Notes: generated by a model not told the origin, from the letters alone. DNA of 64,000 nucleotides from Stenotrophomonas maltophilia (GCF_003205835.1 NZ_CP029773.1:2388501-2452500); one strand, 5' to 3'; shown: positions 8,971 to 19,395, counted from the stretch's first letter. Translations and numbers: made by a program.

Positions 8971-11900
8971 CACGCGTTCTCCTGGGAGTTGCGCTCGGCC
9001 GCCTTGCGGTCGGAGCGGTTTTCGAGCCATTCGTACAACACGGGCAACAGCACCAGCGTCAGCAGCGTCGAACTGATCAGGCCGCCGACGACCACCGTGG
9101 CCAGTGGTCGTTGGGTCTCGGCGCCGACACCACGCGACAGCAACATGGGCACTAGGCCAAGGATCGCGACGCTTGCGGTCATCAGCACCGGTCGCAAGCG
9201 CAGAGCAGTGCCTTGCACCACAGCGTCGCGTACAGACAAACCTTTCTCACGCAGTTCGTTGAGAAAGCTAACCAGCACGATGCCGTTGAGCATGGCCACA
9301 CCGAATACCGCGATGAACCCGATGGCCGAAGGCACCGACAGGTACTGACCGGTCACAGCCAGCGCAATCAGCCCGCCGATCGTCGCGAAGGGCACATTGG
9401 CGATGATCAAGGTTGCGTACTTGACCGAGTTGAACGCGGTGTACAGCAGCACGAAGATGAAGAAGATCGTGATCGGCACGATCAACGCCAGTTTCGCCAA
9501 GGCGCGTTGCTGGTTCTCGAATGCGCCACCCCATTCGATCCAGTAACCGGCCGGAAGCTTGACCTGCTGTTTGATCGCGGCTTCCGCATCCCGAACGAAG
9601 CCGTCGACATCGCGGCCGCGTACGTCCATCTGGATCACCGCATAGCGCTGCAGCTGTTCACGACGGACGAAGGAATAGCCCTCGGCCACGCTGACCTCCG
9701 CGACACGCGATAACGGCACGATTGCGCCCGAGGCAGTGCGCAGCGGAATCTGCCGGATCGCTTCGACGGACGTGCGCGCGGCATCGTCCAGGCGCACCGA
9801 GATGTCGAAACGCTTGACGCCATCCAGCAGCACGCTGACCGGCTCGCCGCCCAGGCCGTTGCGGACGATGGTCAACACCTCCTCGGCGTTCATTCCGTAC
9901 AGCGCCAGCTCGTCGCGGTTGATCTGGATGCGTACCTGCGGCTTGCCCAGGTTGGCTTCCAGTGACAGGTCCGCGACCCCCGGCACCTTGTCCAGCACGC
10001 GTTTGAGCTGTCCGCTGAGCTTGTCGAGTTGAGCCAAGTCCTCGCCGTAGAGTTTCAGCGCCAGCGTGGCGCGCACGCCCGAAATCAGTTCCTCCACGCG
10101 CATCTGGATCGGCTGGGTGTAGCCGGGAACGACGTTGGGAACGACCTTTTCCAATGTCTCCTGCATGGCGACTTCCAATTGCTTGATGTCGCGGCCGCTG
10201 GTCCACTCGTCCTGTGGCTTGAGCGCGGTATAGATCTCCATGTAGTTGACGTCGGCGGTGTCGCCCTTCTCGGCGCGGCCAATCATGGCCAGCGTGGTCT
10301 CGACCTCGGGGAACTTCTTGAAGGCCGCGGCGATGGTGTTGCTGGTGCGGATCGACTCGTTGAGCGATGTCGACGGAATGCCGGTCACACGCCACATGAT
10401 CGAGCCTTCCTGCAACTGCGGCATGAATTCCTTGCCCAGGAACGGGAACAGCGCCAGGCTCGCGACCAGCGCGACGACGGCACTGAGCACGACCATCTTC
10501 TTCTTCGCCAGCGCCTTGTCCAGCAGCGGCCGGTAGACACGCTTGATCCGTGCCACCAGCCAGGTATCGCGTTCTTCCTTGGGCTTGAGGATCAGCGAAG
10601 CCAGCACCGGAATCAGCGTGAGGCTCAGGATCAGCGAACCGGCCATCGCGAAGGCGATGTTGAAGGCCATCGGCTTGAACATCTTGCCTTCGAGACCTTC
10701 CAGCGCGAACAGCGGCAGGAACACGACGATGATGATGATGATCGCGAAGGTGATCGGGTTGGCCACTTCCTTGGCCGCCGCCAGCACGGCCGAGGTCCTG
10801 TCGACCTTCTCGCCGTGTTCCAGGCGTTCGGCCATGATCCGGAAGGCGTTCTCGACCATCACCACCGCGCCGTCGACCATCATGCCGATGCCGATGGCCA
10901 GGCCGGCCAGCGACATCAGGTTGGCCGACAGCCCCACCTGACCCATGCCGATGAAGGCGATTAGCATCGCCAGCGGCAGCGTTACGATCACCACCAACGC
11001 CGAGCGGACCTCGCCCAGGAACAGGAACAGGATCACCGCCACCAGCAGCGAGCCTTCGATCAACGCCCGCACCGCGGTTTCAACCGCCTTGTTGACCAGA
11101 TCGGTGCGTTCGTAGATCGGCTTGAGCACCATGCCCTTGGGCAGCGCGGCGCGAGCGGTGTCGATCTTGGCTTTCACCGCTTCGACCACGTCCTTGGCGT
11201 TCTCGCCGATGCGGGCCAACGCCTGACCCATCACCACTTCCTGGCCGTCGCGGGTGACCGCGCCAAAGCGCGGCCCCGGCGCTTCCAGCACGGTCGCCAC
11301 GTCACGCAGGTACACGGGCACGCCGTCCTCGGACTTGAGCACGATCGCGCCTATGTCGGCCGTCGATTTGAGCAGCCCCAGACCGCGTACCAGGAACTGC
11401 TCGCGCCCCACGTCTACAACGTTGCCGCCGACCTGGCCGTTGTTGGCCGGTAGCGCGTTAATCACGTCGGCGAAGCCCAGGCCCCGGGCATACAGCCGCT
11501 GTGGATCGATCTGCACCTGGTACTGGCGCTCGCCGCCGCCCCAGGAACTGACGTCGTCTACACCGGCTGCCGTGCGCAGGATCAGCCGCACCGTCCACTC
11601 CTGCCAGGTGCGCAGGTCCATGTCGCTGATCTGGTCCTTGCCGACACCGGGCGCACGCTCGACGGTGTACCAGTACACCTGCCCGAGTCCCGAGGTGTTC
11701 GGCCCCATGCTAGGCTTGCCATAGCCTTCGGGCAGGCGGTCACCGATCTCCTGCAACCGCTCGTTGACCAACTGGCGGGCGAAGTAGATGTCCATGTCGT
11801 CCTTGAAGTACACGGACACGTAGGACAAGCCGAACAGGCTGACCGAGCGGATTTCCTGCACCTTGGGCAGGCCGGCGAGCGCGGATTCCACCGGAGTGGT

Positions 11901-12095
11901 CAGCAATTGTTCGACGTCTTCCGCCGCCAGTCCGGGCGATTCGGTATAGACATTGACCTGCACCGGCGTGACGTCGGGGAAGGCGTCGATCGGTACGTTG
12001 CGTACCGCGTTGATGCCGAGGAAGGCCACCACCGCGAACACGATCAGCACCAGGAACTTGTAACGCAGGGAGAGTTCGACCAGGCGATTCAGCAT
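8970..12095 (-). CDS. czcA: Heavy-metal RND efflux transporter, CzcA/CusA family
   Basis: The 1041-residue product is full length for an HME-RND pump: an N-terminal helix, a large periplasmic loop, six helices, a second loop, and the final helices. The helix-4 signature reads GIGMMVDGAVVMVEN, with the Asp and Glu of the family. The first Asp of the classic DFG...DGA...VEN pattern of Zn/Co/Cd pumps is absent (AIGIG instead), so substrate class is uncertain. It drives proton-coupled metal export across the envelope together with the adjacent czcB (adaptor) and czcC (outer channel). Only 34 bases separate it from czcB. This is one of the longest intact genes of the window. Confidence 0.95.
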   Translation of the reverse strand: MLNRLVELSLRYKFLVLIVFAVVAFLGINAVRNVPIDAFPDVTPVQVNVYTESPGLAAEDVEQLLTTPVESALAGLPKVQEIRSVSLFGLSYVSVYFKDDMDIYFARQLVNERLQEIGDRLPEGYGKPSMGPNTSGLGQVYWYTVERAPGVGKDQISDMDLRTWQEWTVRLILRTAAGVDDVSSWGGGERQYQVQIDPQRLYARGLGFADVINALPANNGQVGGNVVDVGREQFLVRGLGLLKSTADIGAIVLKSEDGVPVYLRDVATVLEAPGPRFGAVTRDGQEVVMGQALARIGENAKDVVEAVKAKIDTARAALPKGMVLKPIYERTDLVNKAVETAVRALIEGSLLVAVILFLFLGEVRSALVVIVTLPLAMLIAFIGMGQVGLSANLMSLAGLAIGIGMMVDGAVVMVENAFRIMAERLEHGEKVDRTSAVLAAAKEVANPITFAIIIIIVVFLPLFALEGLEGKMFKPMAFNIAFAMAGSLILSLTLIPVLASLILKPKEERDTWLVARIKRVYRPLLDKALAKKKMVVLSAVVALVASLALFPFLGKEFMPQLQEGSIMWRVTGIPSTSLNESIRTSNTIAAAFKKFPEVETTLAMIGRAEKGDTADVNYMEIYTALKPQDEWTSGRDIKQLEVAMQETLEKVVPNVVPGYTQPIQMRVEELISGVRATLALKLYGEDLAQLDKLSGQLKRVLDKVPGVADLSLEANLGKPQVRIQINRDELALYGMNAEEVLTIVRNGLGGEPVSVLLDGVKRFDISVRLDDAARTSVEAIRQIPLRTASGAIVPLSRVAEVSVAEGYSFVRREQLQRYAVIQMDVRGRDVDGFVRDAEAAIKQQVKLPAGYWIEWGGAFENQQRALAKLALIVPITIFFIFVLLYTAFNSVKYATLIIANVPFATIGGLIALAVTGQYLSVPSAIGFIAVFGVAMLNGIVLVSFLNELREKGLSVRDAVVQGTALRLRPVLMTASVAILGLVPMLLSRGVGAETQRPLATVVVGGLISSTLLTLVLLPVLYEWLENRSDRKAAERNSQENA

Positions 12096-12129
12096 GACAG
12101 GTCACTCCGCAGCGCATGAGGGACCCGGT

Positions 12130-13314
12130 TCATTCTTCTTCTCCGAGCTGCGACTTGAGCATCTGCGACTTGATCGCGTATGCACCTTGCACAGCCACCA
12201 CGTCGCCCGCTTTGAGGCCTTCGCGGATCACGGTACGGTCGCCGATCACTTCGCCGGTACGCACCGGCACCGGTTCGAGTGCGCCCTCAGCATTGCGGCG
12301 GAAGACCACGGTATCGCCCTGGAATTGCACGAGGGCGTCATTGGGCACCGACAGTGTGGTGGTGCTGACACGACCGGAAGCCGACTCGAAGAACACGTCG
12401 ACGAAATCCCCGCCGTGCAGACGATCGCCTTGGTTCGGCACTTCGATGCGTACCACTGCAGTGCGGGTGGTATCGGAGGTCCGGTGTGCGGAACGCTGCA
12501 CGGTGCCGGTCAAGCGCTCGCCCGCGAACACGACAGTCGCCTGCGAACCCGGTGCCACGCGGGACATCGTGCCGGAGGGCAGTTTGGCGTCGACCCATAC
12601 CCTCGACTCGTCCACTAGACGGAACAGGGGCTTGCCCGGCTCGATGCGCTCGCCGACGACAAACTCGTCTTCGGTGATGCGGCCGGCATGGGGTGCGGCC
12701 AGCGTGAACTGGCCGTTGACGCCCCCGCTGGCGGTGCCCGGCAGGCCATAGGCCTGCGCCTTGGCCCTTGCCCGGTCGACTGCGATCTTGGCTTCGTTGA
12801 TGCGGCGGCCGGAAACGGCTTCGCGACCGAGTGCAGAAACCCGGCGCCACTCCTGCTCCGCGATCCGCAGTTCGGCTTGGGCGTCCGACACCTCGACGCT
12901 GGCCAGTGTCACCAGCGGCGCGCCCGTGCGGACCTCGTCCCCGAGCCTGGCGTGCCGGCGCACGACCAGAGCCTCGACCCTAGGCGTGATCAGCGTGGTG
13001 CCGTAGGCATCGTCGACCACTTCGCCAGGGGCCCGCAGTTCTTCGCTGAGCGCGGTCGCCTGCACGGCCTGAAGCTGGATGCCCGCGGCCTTGAGGGCTG
13101 CGGCGTCCATCTTCACTGGGGTTCCGACTTCACCTGCTTCGCCGGCTTCACCCGCCGCGGTCGCGCCTTCGGCATCGCCATGCTCGGCCGATTCGGTGGC
13201 AGGTGCTTGGGCGGCTTTGCCGTCAGGCGATTTGGAGCAGCCCGCCAAGGCCAGCAATAGGGTCACGGTGAGCAGTGACGTCAGTCGAAACGGAACCATT
13301 GAATTCTCTCTCAT
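12130..13314 (-). CDS. czcB: RND efflux periplasmic adaptor (CzcB/HlyD family)
   Basis: The 394-residue product starts with a lipoprotein signal (LLLALAGCSKS) and a Glu/Ala/Gly-rich linker. It then has the membrane-fusion barrel: paired lipoyl halves (GEVVDDAYGTTLITPRVEALV, ... PHAGRITEDEFVVGERIEPG), an alpha-hairpin and a beta-barrel with a C-terminal domain (VQGAYAIKSQMLKSQLG). The start at 13314 overlaps the stop of czcC (ATGA) and follows GGAGG, so it is preferred over the in-frame ATG at 13299 or the longer frame to 13386. It bridges CzcA to the outer-membrane channel. Confidence 0.92.
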   Translation of the reverse strand: MRENSMVPFRLTSLLTVTLLLALAGCSKSPDGKAAQAPATESAEHGDAEGATAAGEAGEAGEVGTPVKMDAAALKAAGIQLQAVQATALSEELRAPGEVVDDAYGTTLITPRVEALVVRRHARLGDEVRTGAPLVTLASVEVSDAQAELRIAEQEWRRVSALGREAVSGRRINEAKIAVDRARAKAQAYGLPGTASGGVNGQFTLAAPHAGRITEDEFVVGERIEPGKPLFRLVDESRVWVDAKLPSGTMSRVAPGSQATVVFAGERLTGTVQRSAHRTSDTTRTAVVRIEVPNQGDRLHGGDFVDVFFESASGRVSTTTLSVPNDALVQFQGDTVVFRRNAEGALEPVPVRTGEVIGDRTVIREGLKAGDVVAVQGAYAIKSQMLKSQLGEEE

Positions 13315-14598
13315 GGGGCGCCCTCCAGCCCGGCCCAGCGTTCTAGCTGGCCGGTGGCGGCGAGGTAATCGGCGTAGGACCGCCACAGCCGGGCTTCGAG
13401 TTCAGCGCCAGCGAGTTGGGTGTCCAGGGTTTGTTTGAGTTGCTGCAAGTAGTCGGCAGTCGACAGTTCGCCTTCGCGCCACAACCGCTCCAGCAATGTG
13501 GTGCGGCGCTCGACGTCGGTGCCGCGGCTGGCCTGCCAGCGCGTCCAGGTCGATTGCGTCGCCGCGTAGCTGTCGATGGCCCGCTGTCGATCGGCTTCCA
13601 GTTCGATGCGCACGCGGTCGCGGTCCGCGGCCGCGACATCGGCGTCGGCCTGCGCCGCCACCACTTCGGCGCGATAAGAGTTGCGTACGAACAGCGGCAC
13701 GCTGATCGACACGCCGACGACGTTGTCGCTGGGGCCGCCGATATCGAGTCGTTTCCGTCCGCCGTAAGCGCCCAACGTGGGATCGGCGATCCGGTTGCGA
13801 CGGGCGACCGTGACTTCGCGCTCGGCCGCGACTGCAGCGGCCTGGGCGACCTGCCAGTCCGGCAGTTGCTCGACTTCCCCGGCGGTGCCGGTCGGTGGCG
13901 GCAACGTTCCGGTGGGCAACGTCAGATCGGCCAGCAATTCCGGCGATCCGCCCAGGGCACGGAAACGCGCCTGCGCCTCGGCCTGCTCGGCGATCAGCTG
14001 CGATTGCTCGGCTTGCGCTTCATCCCGCGCCAGCAAAGCGAGATCGCGTTCCAGACCCGAGATGTCCTCGGCGGCGAACTGCTTCTGCGCCAGGTCACCG
14101 AACCGCGTCATCAGCGCCAAACGCCGTTCTCCGGTGCGCACGCGCTCGTTCGCCGTCTGCAGTTCGGTCCATCCGGCGAACCATTGTTTGGCGAAATCGC
14201 GTCGATGCAACCGCGCTTCGGCGGTCGCATGGTCCACACGGGCGGATGCCGCCTCCCGACGCACGCGCCGTTTGCCGCTGAGATCGAGGGTGAGATTGAG
14301 CCCCGCCTTGGTGGTGCGTTCGGGACCTTCGTCGTCGGAGGCCAGTTCGACTTCCGGGTTGTACAGCGGCTGTGCCGCTGCATCGAGGCGGGCGCGAGCG
14401 GCCGCCAACTGGGCTTCCGTGGCGCGGTAAGTGGGGGTGGCGCTGCCATGCGGCCTGTAAGGCATCGCGTACGGCGGCAGGCGCCAGCGTGGACGGCATC
14501 TCGGCCGCGATGACCGGCAACGATAGCGTCAAGGCCAGCGCAATGACGGCAGCCAACCGCACGGCAGAATGTCGTCGCGGCAAACGAACAAAGTGCAT
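13311..14598 (-). CDS. czcC: TolC-family outer-membrane channel (CzcC), frameshifted near the N-terminus
   Basis: Two frames make one TolC-type protein. From 14598 the first frame gives the signal peptide (RLAAVIALALTLSLPVIAAEM) and DALQAAWQRHP. The second continues from YRATEAQLAAARARLDAAAQPLYNPEVEL to the end at 13311. The switch falls in a five-base G run (plus strand 14433-14437); one base fewer would restore HPTYRATE in frame. The body has the paired coiled-coil repeats of outer-membrane efflux proteins. It is the exit duct for the CzcA-CzcB pump. Either the gene is inactivated by a slipped homopolymer or the run was miscalled. The ATG at 14465 of the second frame is probably not a real start. 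Confidence 0.85.
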
Positions 14599-14662
14599 GA
14601 AGGAATCCTCTGAGTCGACATCATTCCTGGGCGCTATGCGCCAGGTGCAACAACACTGCGAC

Positions 14663-15061
14663 TTAGACGATCGGTGGTCTCAACTCTGGCCGTGGCGAAG
14701 CGCGCGGTGGTATGCCCGGCGTACGCACGGCGACAGCTCGTTGCGGTAATCCGCTGAACATGACACCCGTATCCGGTGCGGGCATGGCGGCAATGTGGCA
14801 GCTGCAGTGCTGGCAGGCGCCGACGCTGACCCGTTTGGCTTGATCGGGGGCAGTGCTTTTATCGCCCGCGGGCGCATGTATCCCAGCCGCTTGGCCTTTA
14901 CCCACACCGCCGCCGAAGTCCAACTCGGCGAAGTCGGACTGAGTGCAAGCGGCCACCGCACCGATCTTCAAAGCGAAGACCAGCAGTACCAGCACCGCTA
15001 GACGCGTCGAGGCGCGCAGGCGAGCGAGCACGGTGCGGAGTGCGGCCGGACGCGTCCTCAT
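14663..15061 (-). CDS. czcI: CzcI-like small periplasmic protein
   Basis: The 132-residue product has a signal peptide (RLAVLVLLVFALKIGAVAA), then a mature part with Cys-containing segments (CTQSDFAELDF and GACQHCSCHIAAMP) and a Pro/Arg-rich tail. The start at 15061 overlaps the P-type ATPase stop (ATGA). Small secreted Cys/His proteins of this length upstream of czcC are called CzcI in czc operons and are thought to modulate expression. I use that name by position and general build only, since sequence similarity is weak to the eye. Confidence 0.58.
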   Translation of the reverse strand: MRTRPAALRTVLARLRASTRLAVLVLLVFALKIGAVAACTQSDFAELDFGGGVGKGQAAGIHAPAGDKSTAPDQAKRVSVGACQHCSCHIAAMPAPDTGVMFSGLPQRAVAVRTPGIPPRASPRPELRPPIV

Positions 15062-17445
15062 TGGCGCAGCAACCGCAACCCGTTGAACACCACCAGCAAG
15101 CTGGCGCCCATGTCGGCAAACACCGCCATCCACATGGTGGCCTGCCCCGTAAAAGTGAGCACCAGGAAGATCGCCTTGATGCCCAACGCCAGCACGATGT
15201 TCTGCATCAACACGCTTGCCGTGGCGCGAGAGAGGCGCACGAAGGTGGGGATCTTGCGCAGGTCATCGTCCATCAGGGCCACGTCGGCCGTCTCGATAGC
15301 GGTATCGGTGCCGGCAGCGCCCATCGCGAACCCGATGTCCGCCTGTGCTAGCGCCGGCGCATCGTTGATGCCGTCGCCCACCATGCCTACCGTCCCGGCC
15401 CGGGCCAATTGCTCGACCTCGCGTTGCTTGTCTTCCGGCAGCAGATTGCCTTGGGCACGATCGATACCGACTTGCGCGGCAATGGCTTGCGCGGTGTGCG
15501 GATTGTCGCCGGTTAGCATCAGCGTCTTGACGCCCAGGGCATGCAGCTCGGCGATCGCGTGGCGACTGCTGTCCTTGACGGTGTCGGCCACGGCGAACAG
15601 CGCATGCACGCGACTGTCTCCAATCAGCATCACCACGGTCTTGCCCTCGGCCTCCAGCATCGAGAGGCGGCGCTCCAGCTCCGGCGAGCTGACGCCCAGT
15701 TCTTCCACTAAGCGGTGATTGCCCAGGTGGTAGGTCACATCACCGAGACGGCCGCGGACACCACGGCCGGGCAGCGCGGCGAAGTCGCTGACCGCTTGCA
15801 GCACTACGCCGTCGGCCTGCGCGGCCAACGCGACCGCCTTCGATACCGGATGGTCGGAGCGCGCAGCCAGACTGGCCGCCCATTCCCGCGCGGCGGTCGG
15901 CGCCGCTTCGTTCCAGGTCAGGAAATCCGTCTGCACCGGCTTGCCGTGGGTGAGCGTGCCGGTCTTGTCGAGGGCGAGCCATTGCAGCTTGCGCCCGCCT
16001 TCGAGGTAGACCCCGCCCTTGATGAGGATGCCGTGGCGAGCAGCGGCGGCGAGACCGCTGACGATGCTCACCGGGGTCGAGATGACCAGTGCACAAGGAC
16101 AGGCGATCACCAGGAGCACCAGGGCCTTGTAGACCCAATCGAGCCACGGCCCGCCGATCACCAGTGGCGGCACGATGGCCACGGCGAGCGCGACCGCGAA
16201 TACGGCCGGGGTGTACCAGCGGGCGAACTGATCGACAAAGCGTTGCGTCGGTGCGCGACTGCCTTGTGCGGCCTCCACCGCATGAATGATGCGCGCCAGT
16301 GTGGAGTTGCTCGCGGTGGCGGTAACGTGGAACTCGAACGAACCGGATTCGTTGATGGTGCCGGCAAAGACAGGGTCGCCCGGCGCCTTTTCCACGGGCA
16401 GGCTCTCACCGGTGATCGGCGCTTGGTTGACGGTGGAACGTCCCTCCAGCACTTCGCCATCGAGCGCAAGCCGTTCGCCCGGTTTGACGCGCACCCGGCT
16501 GCCGATCATGACGTGCTTGGCCTCCATCTCCTGCCACGTGCCATCGGCTTGCTGCACCGTGGCCCGTTCCGGCGCGAGATCCAACAGCCCGCGGATGGCG
16601 TTGCGAGCACGATCCAGGGACTTGGCCTCGATCACTTCGGCCAGCGCAAACAACACCATCACCATCGCCGCTTCGGGCCAGTGCCCGATGAGCATGGCGC
16701 CGGTGACCGCAATCGACATCAACGCATTCATGTTGAGGTTGAGGTTGCGCAGCGCGATCCAGCCCTTCCTGTAGGTCGGCAGGCCGCCCGTCAGGATCGC
16801 CACCAAGGCCAAGGCAATGACGGACCAGTGATTGCCGTTGTTGAGCCAATAGATCGCTTCGGCGGCGATCGCAGCAACCGCGGAAATCGCCAACGGCCAC
16901 CATTTCGTTGGGGTCGCCGCCGCCGGCGCCACGGCACCGGCTCCCTCCACGACGTGTGCTTCAAAATCGAGCGTCCTCAGCGCCGCCAGCACCTGGGGCA
17001 AGGCATCGGGCGTATGGCGGACCTGCAAGGTGCGTTGCACCAGATTGAAAACGAGATTCGACACCCCCGACACCGTCCCGAGCTTGGCCCGGATCAAGGC
17101 TTCCTCGGTCGGGCAATCCATCTTGGCGATGGCCAGCGTCGTTGACTGGTCCGTCGGCGTCCCTTGAACGGGCACCGCACGCATGCCGATCGCCGCCAAG
17201 GCCTGTTCCACGGGCGTCAGCGACGGCAAGGCGTGGTGCACCGTCAGCAATCGCTGCACCAGATTGAAGTCCAGGCGCTCGACGCCCGGCACGCCCGCCA
17301 GCTTGTTGCGGATCAAGGCCTCCTCGGTCGGACAGTCCATGTTCTCGATGCGGTAAACCGTCGCGGCGGGCGTGTGAAGGTGCGCCTCGGGGGCTGCCGC
17401 TGCGGCCGCCGAACAACCACAGGTTTTGGAGTCTGCTTGGCTCAT
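15058..17445 (-). CDS. zntA: Zn/Cd/Pb-exporting P-type ATPase (ZntA/CadA class)
   Basis: The 795-residue product has two N-terminal HMA domains, each with the metal site MDCPTEE (near residues 36 and 108), a variant associated with Pb/Cd/Zn pumps. It has the CPC transport motif (VIACPCALVIS, about residue 447), phosphorylation motif DKTGTLT, TGD and [10 protein letters not shown] hinge motifs, and TDTAIETADVALM. It hydrolyses ATP to export divalent soft metals from the cytoplasm. An additional N-terminal Cys cluster (KTCGCS) may help metal capture. It lies six bases after pbrT in the same transcript. This pairing (PbrT uptake plus PIB ATPase export) parallels lead resistance operons. Confidence 0.94.
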   Translation of the reverse strand: MSQADSKTCGCSAAAAAAPEAHLHTPAATVYRIENMDCPTEEALIRNKLAGVPGVERLDFNLVQRLLTVHHALPSLTPVEQALAAIGMRAVPVQGTPTDQSTTLAIAKMDCPTEEALIRAKLGTVSGVSNLVFNLVQRTLQVRHTPDALPQVLAALRTLDFEAHVVEGAGAVAPAAATPTKWWPLAISAVAAIAAEAIYWLNNGNHWSVIALALVAILTGGLPTYRKGWIALRNLNLNMNALMSIAVTGAMLIGHWPEAAMVMVLFALAEVIEAKSLDRARNAIRGLLDLAPERATVQQADGTWQEMEAKHVMIGSRVRVKPGERLALDGEVLEGRSTVNQAPITGESLPVEKAPGDPVFAGTINESGSFEFHVTATASNSTLARIIHAVEAAQGSRAPTQRFVDQFARWYTPAVFAVALAVAIVPPLVIGGPWLDWVYKALVLLVIACPCALVISTPVSIVSGLAAAARHGILIKGGVYLEGGRKLQWLALDKTGTLTHGKPVQTDFLTWNEAAPTAAREWAASLAARSDHPVSKAVALAAQADGVVLQAVSDFAALPGRGVRGRLGDVTYHLGNHRLVEELGVSSPELERRLSMLEAEGKTVVMLIGDSRVHALFAVADTVKDSSRHAIAELHALGVKTLMLTGDNPHTAQAIAAQVGIDRAQGNLLPEDKQREVEQLARAGTVGMVGDGINDAPALAQADIGFAMGAAGTDTAIETADVALMDDDLRKIPTFVRLSRATASVLMQNIVLALGIKAIFLVLTFTGQATMWMAVFADMGASLLVVFNGLRLLRQ

Positions 17446-17451
17446 GGGGGA

Positions 17452-19395
17452 TTAGGCCTTGGTGGTCCGCACCGGGGCGGGCGAGCGCATGTTGAAGAGG
17501 AAGCCGATCATGGCGACGACGGCCACGGTCAACTGGGCCAGCAGCGATTGCCAGGAGGGATAGATGCCCAGCCATTCGATACGCGGGGCCGCCACCAGGG
17601 CCTGCGCGATCCAGCCCGCCTCCTGCAGGGCCGCGACGCCCTTGCCGACCAGGACCACAGCCAACACGGCGATCAGGATCGAACTCGCCGAGAAGAACTG
17701 GCCGATCGGCAGGCGCTTGCTCATGCGCAGCATCCAATAGGCCACCCCGGCCAGGACCACGGCACCGGCCAGCAAGCCGCCCAGGATCGCGCCGGACGCC
17801 TGTTCGCTCCACATGGCGATGAAGAACAGGATCGTCTCGAACACTTCGCGGTAGACCGCGATGAAGGCGAGCGAGAACAGGAAAATCGCCGAGCGCCGCG
17901 TCAACGCCGCCGACATCTTCGCGTGCAGGTACTGCTGCCAGCGCCCGGCCAGGCTCTTCTGGTGCATCCAGATCCCCACGCTCAACAGGACCACCGCGGC
18001 AAACAGCGCAGACACGCCTTCGGTGACCTCGCGATTGGCGCCGCTGATGTCGACCAGATGCGTGGCGACGGCCCAAGTCAGCACGCCAGCCAGCAAGGCG
18101 CCGACCCAACCGGCATGGACGTAGGGCAGCACTTCGCGCCGTTCGGCCTTGCGCAGGAACGCAATCATGCCCACGACGATCAGCAGCGCTTCCAGTCCCT
18201 CCCGCAGCAGGATGGTGAAGCTGCCCAGGAAGGCCGTGGTCGTATCGGTGTGGGACGTTTGCAGTACCGCTTCGGCGCGATCGAACAAGCCGGTGATCTC
18301 CGCCGCCGTAGCGGTCACCTCGGCGGCCGGCGCACGGCGCCCCAGCGCATCGCGGAATCGGGCCATGCTCGCTTCGATCCGGCGCATCAGCGCACGATCG
18401 CGGCCGGCCAAGGTCGGCTCCACTGGCTCCACGCCATCCAGGTAAGACGACAACGCCAGGGTCTTGGCTTGCACTGCATCGCCGGCCGCATACGCTCGCA
18501 GGCTGCCCGCCAGGCGTTGCCGCGCGAGTGCGAACGGGCCAGCCCCGACAGCGGCATGCGGCACCACTTCAGCCGGGCGAGCGCGCAAATACGCAGTGAT
18601 CGCCTTGGCCTGTGCCGCCGCCAACGTCTGGCCCAACTCTGCCTCGCTCGAACCGGACAAGGCGGCCAATGTCGGGAGCGCCTGATGCAGTTTCGGATCC
18701 TCTCGCCACAGGATTTCGCCGCGGTTGCGCGCCGCGTCGTCGTAGGCAAATCCCCCAACATAGAAGGCCAGTGCCCAGCGATCGGCTTCGGACAGATGGG
18801 CAAAGCTGGTCATGGCCGTGCCGTTCAAACCCTGCGAGATCACCTGATACAGCGCCAGGGGACTGCGCTGCGCCGCGCGTTCTGCGTCAGTGAACGCAAT
18901 TGGCCGTGGCGTGAGGCTGGCGGCTACAGGGCCATCTCCGCGGCCCTGGGCCCCGTGACATCCGGCGCACTGCTGGGCGTAAAGCGGGGCCGCGCTGGCC
19001 ACGTCCGGCGGGGTCGTCGGCGCCGCCTCGATGCGATAAACCGTCAGCAATTCGGCGGCCAGTGCATGCGCAGCTTTCGCAATGACTTCCGGTTCGGCGC
19101 GGGCGGCGACCGCCGCCTGCAGCCGCTCGGCCGAGCTCACCAGCGCAGCTTGCTGCGGCGTCGCCGGGAGGCCGGCCACTTTCGTGCGCACCGTGGCCGC
19201 GAACTCCTGCATCTCACTGTATTCACCCGGTTCGACCACTTGGCCGCCGCGCACGGCCCCGCCGTAATCCACGGCGATGTAATCGAGCAGCTGCCAGGCC
19301 TGCCGGGCTTCGGCCTGTGGGTCGGCCGCCCCGGCCGCGCCAGCACTGAGCGCCATAATCAGGAGGGCGAGCGCGCAGTGACGCAGGACTTTCAT
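17452..19395 (-). CDS. pbrT: Cytochrome c / FTR1-family permease, PbrT-like
   Basis: The product (about 647 residues) has a signal peptide (LRHCALALLIMALSAGAAGAA), then a periplasmic domain with a c-type heme site CAGCH (YAQQCAGCHGAQGRGDG). A C-terminal FTR1-type permease of seven helices follows. It contains the motifs REGLEALL and REVFETILF, the two RExxE sites of FTR1/EfeU-type iron and PbrT-type lead permeases. I start at 19395 (MKVLRHC); an in-frame ATG at 19410 adds five residues, and neither has a clear ribosome site. PbrT imports Pb2+ into the cytoplasm for onward export by the P-type ATPase. The gene is the first of the long minus-strand cluster. Confidence 0.88.
   Translation of the reverse strand: MKVLRHCALALLIMALSAGAAGAADPQAEARQAWQLLDYIAVDYGGAVRGGQVVEPGEYSEMQEFAATVRTKVAGLPATPQQAALVSSAERLQAAVAARAEPEVIAKAAHALAAELLTVYRIEAAPTTPPDVASAAPLYAQQCAGCHGAQGRGDGPVAASLTPRPIAFTDAERAAQRSPLALYQVISQGLNGTAMTSFAHLSEADRWALAFYVGGFAYDDAARNRGEILWREDPKLHQALPTLAALSGSSEAELGQTLAAAQAKAITAYLRARPAEVVPHAAVGAGPFALARQRLAGSLRAYAAGDAVQAKTLALSSYLDGVEPVEPTLAGRDRALMRRIEASMARFRDALGRRAPAAEVTATAAEITGLFDRAEAVLQTSHTDTTTAFLGSFTILLREGLEALLIVVGMIAFLRKAERREVLPYVHAGWVGALLAGVLTWAVATHLVDISGANREVTEGVSALFAAVVLLSVGIWMHQKSLAGRWQQYLHAKMSAALTRRSAIFLFSLAFIAVYREVFETILFFIAMWSEQASGAILGGLLAGAVVLAGVAYWMLRMSKRLPIGQFFSASSILIAVLAVVLVGKGVAALQEAGWIAQALVAAPRIEWLGIYPSWQSLLAQLTVAVVAMIGFLFNMRSPAPVRTTKA

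Noticed and set aside
14663..14960. Possible extra TolC-like start upstream of czcC
   Set aside because: The segment is the czcI-like gene; the czcC signal peptide is at 14598 and needs no further sequence.
15715..17145. A 476-residue plus-strand reading frame
   Set aside because: It is antisense to the P-type ATPase; the composition (His/Arg/Gly) is that of GC-rich shadow frames.
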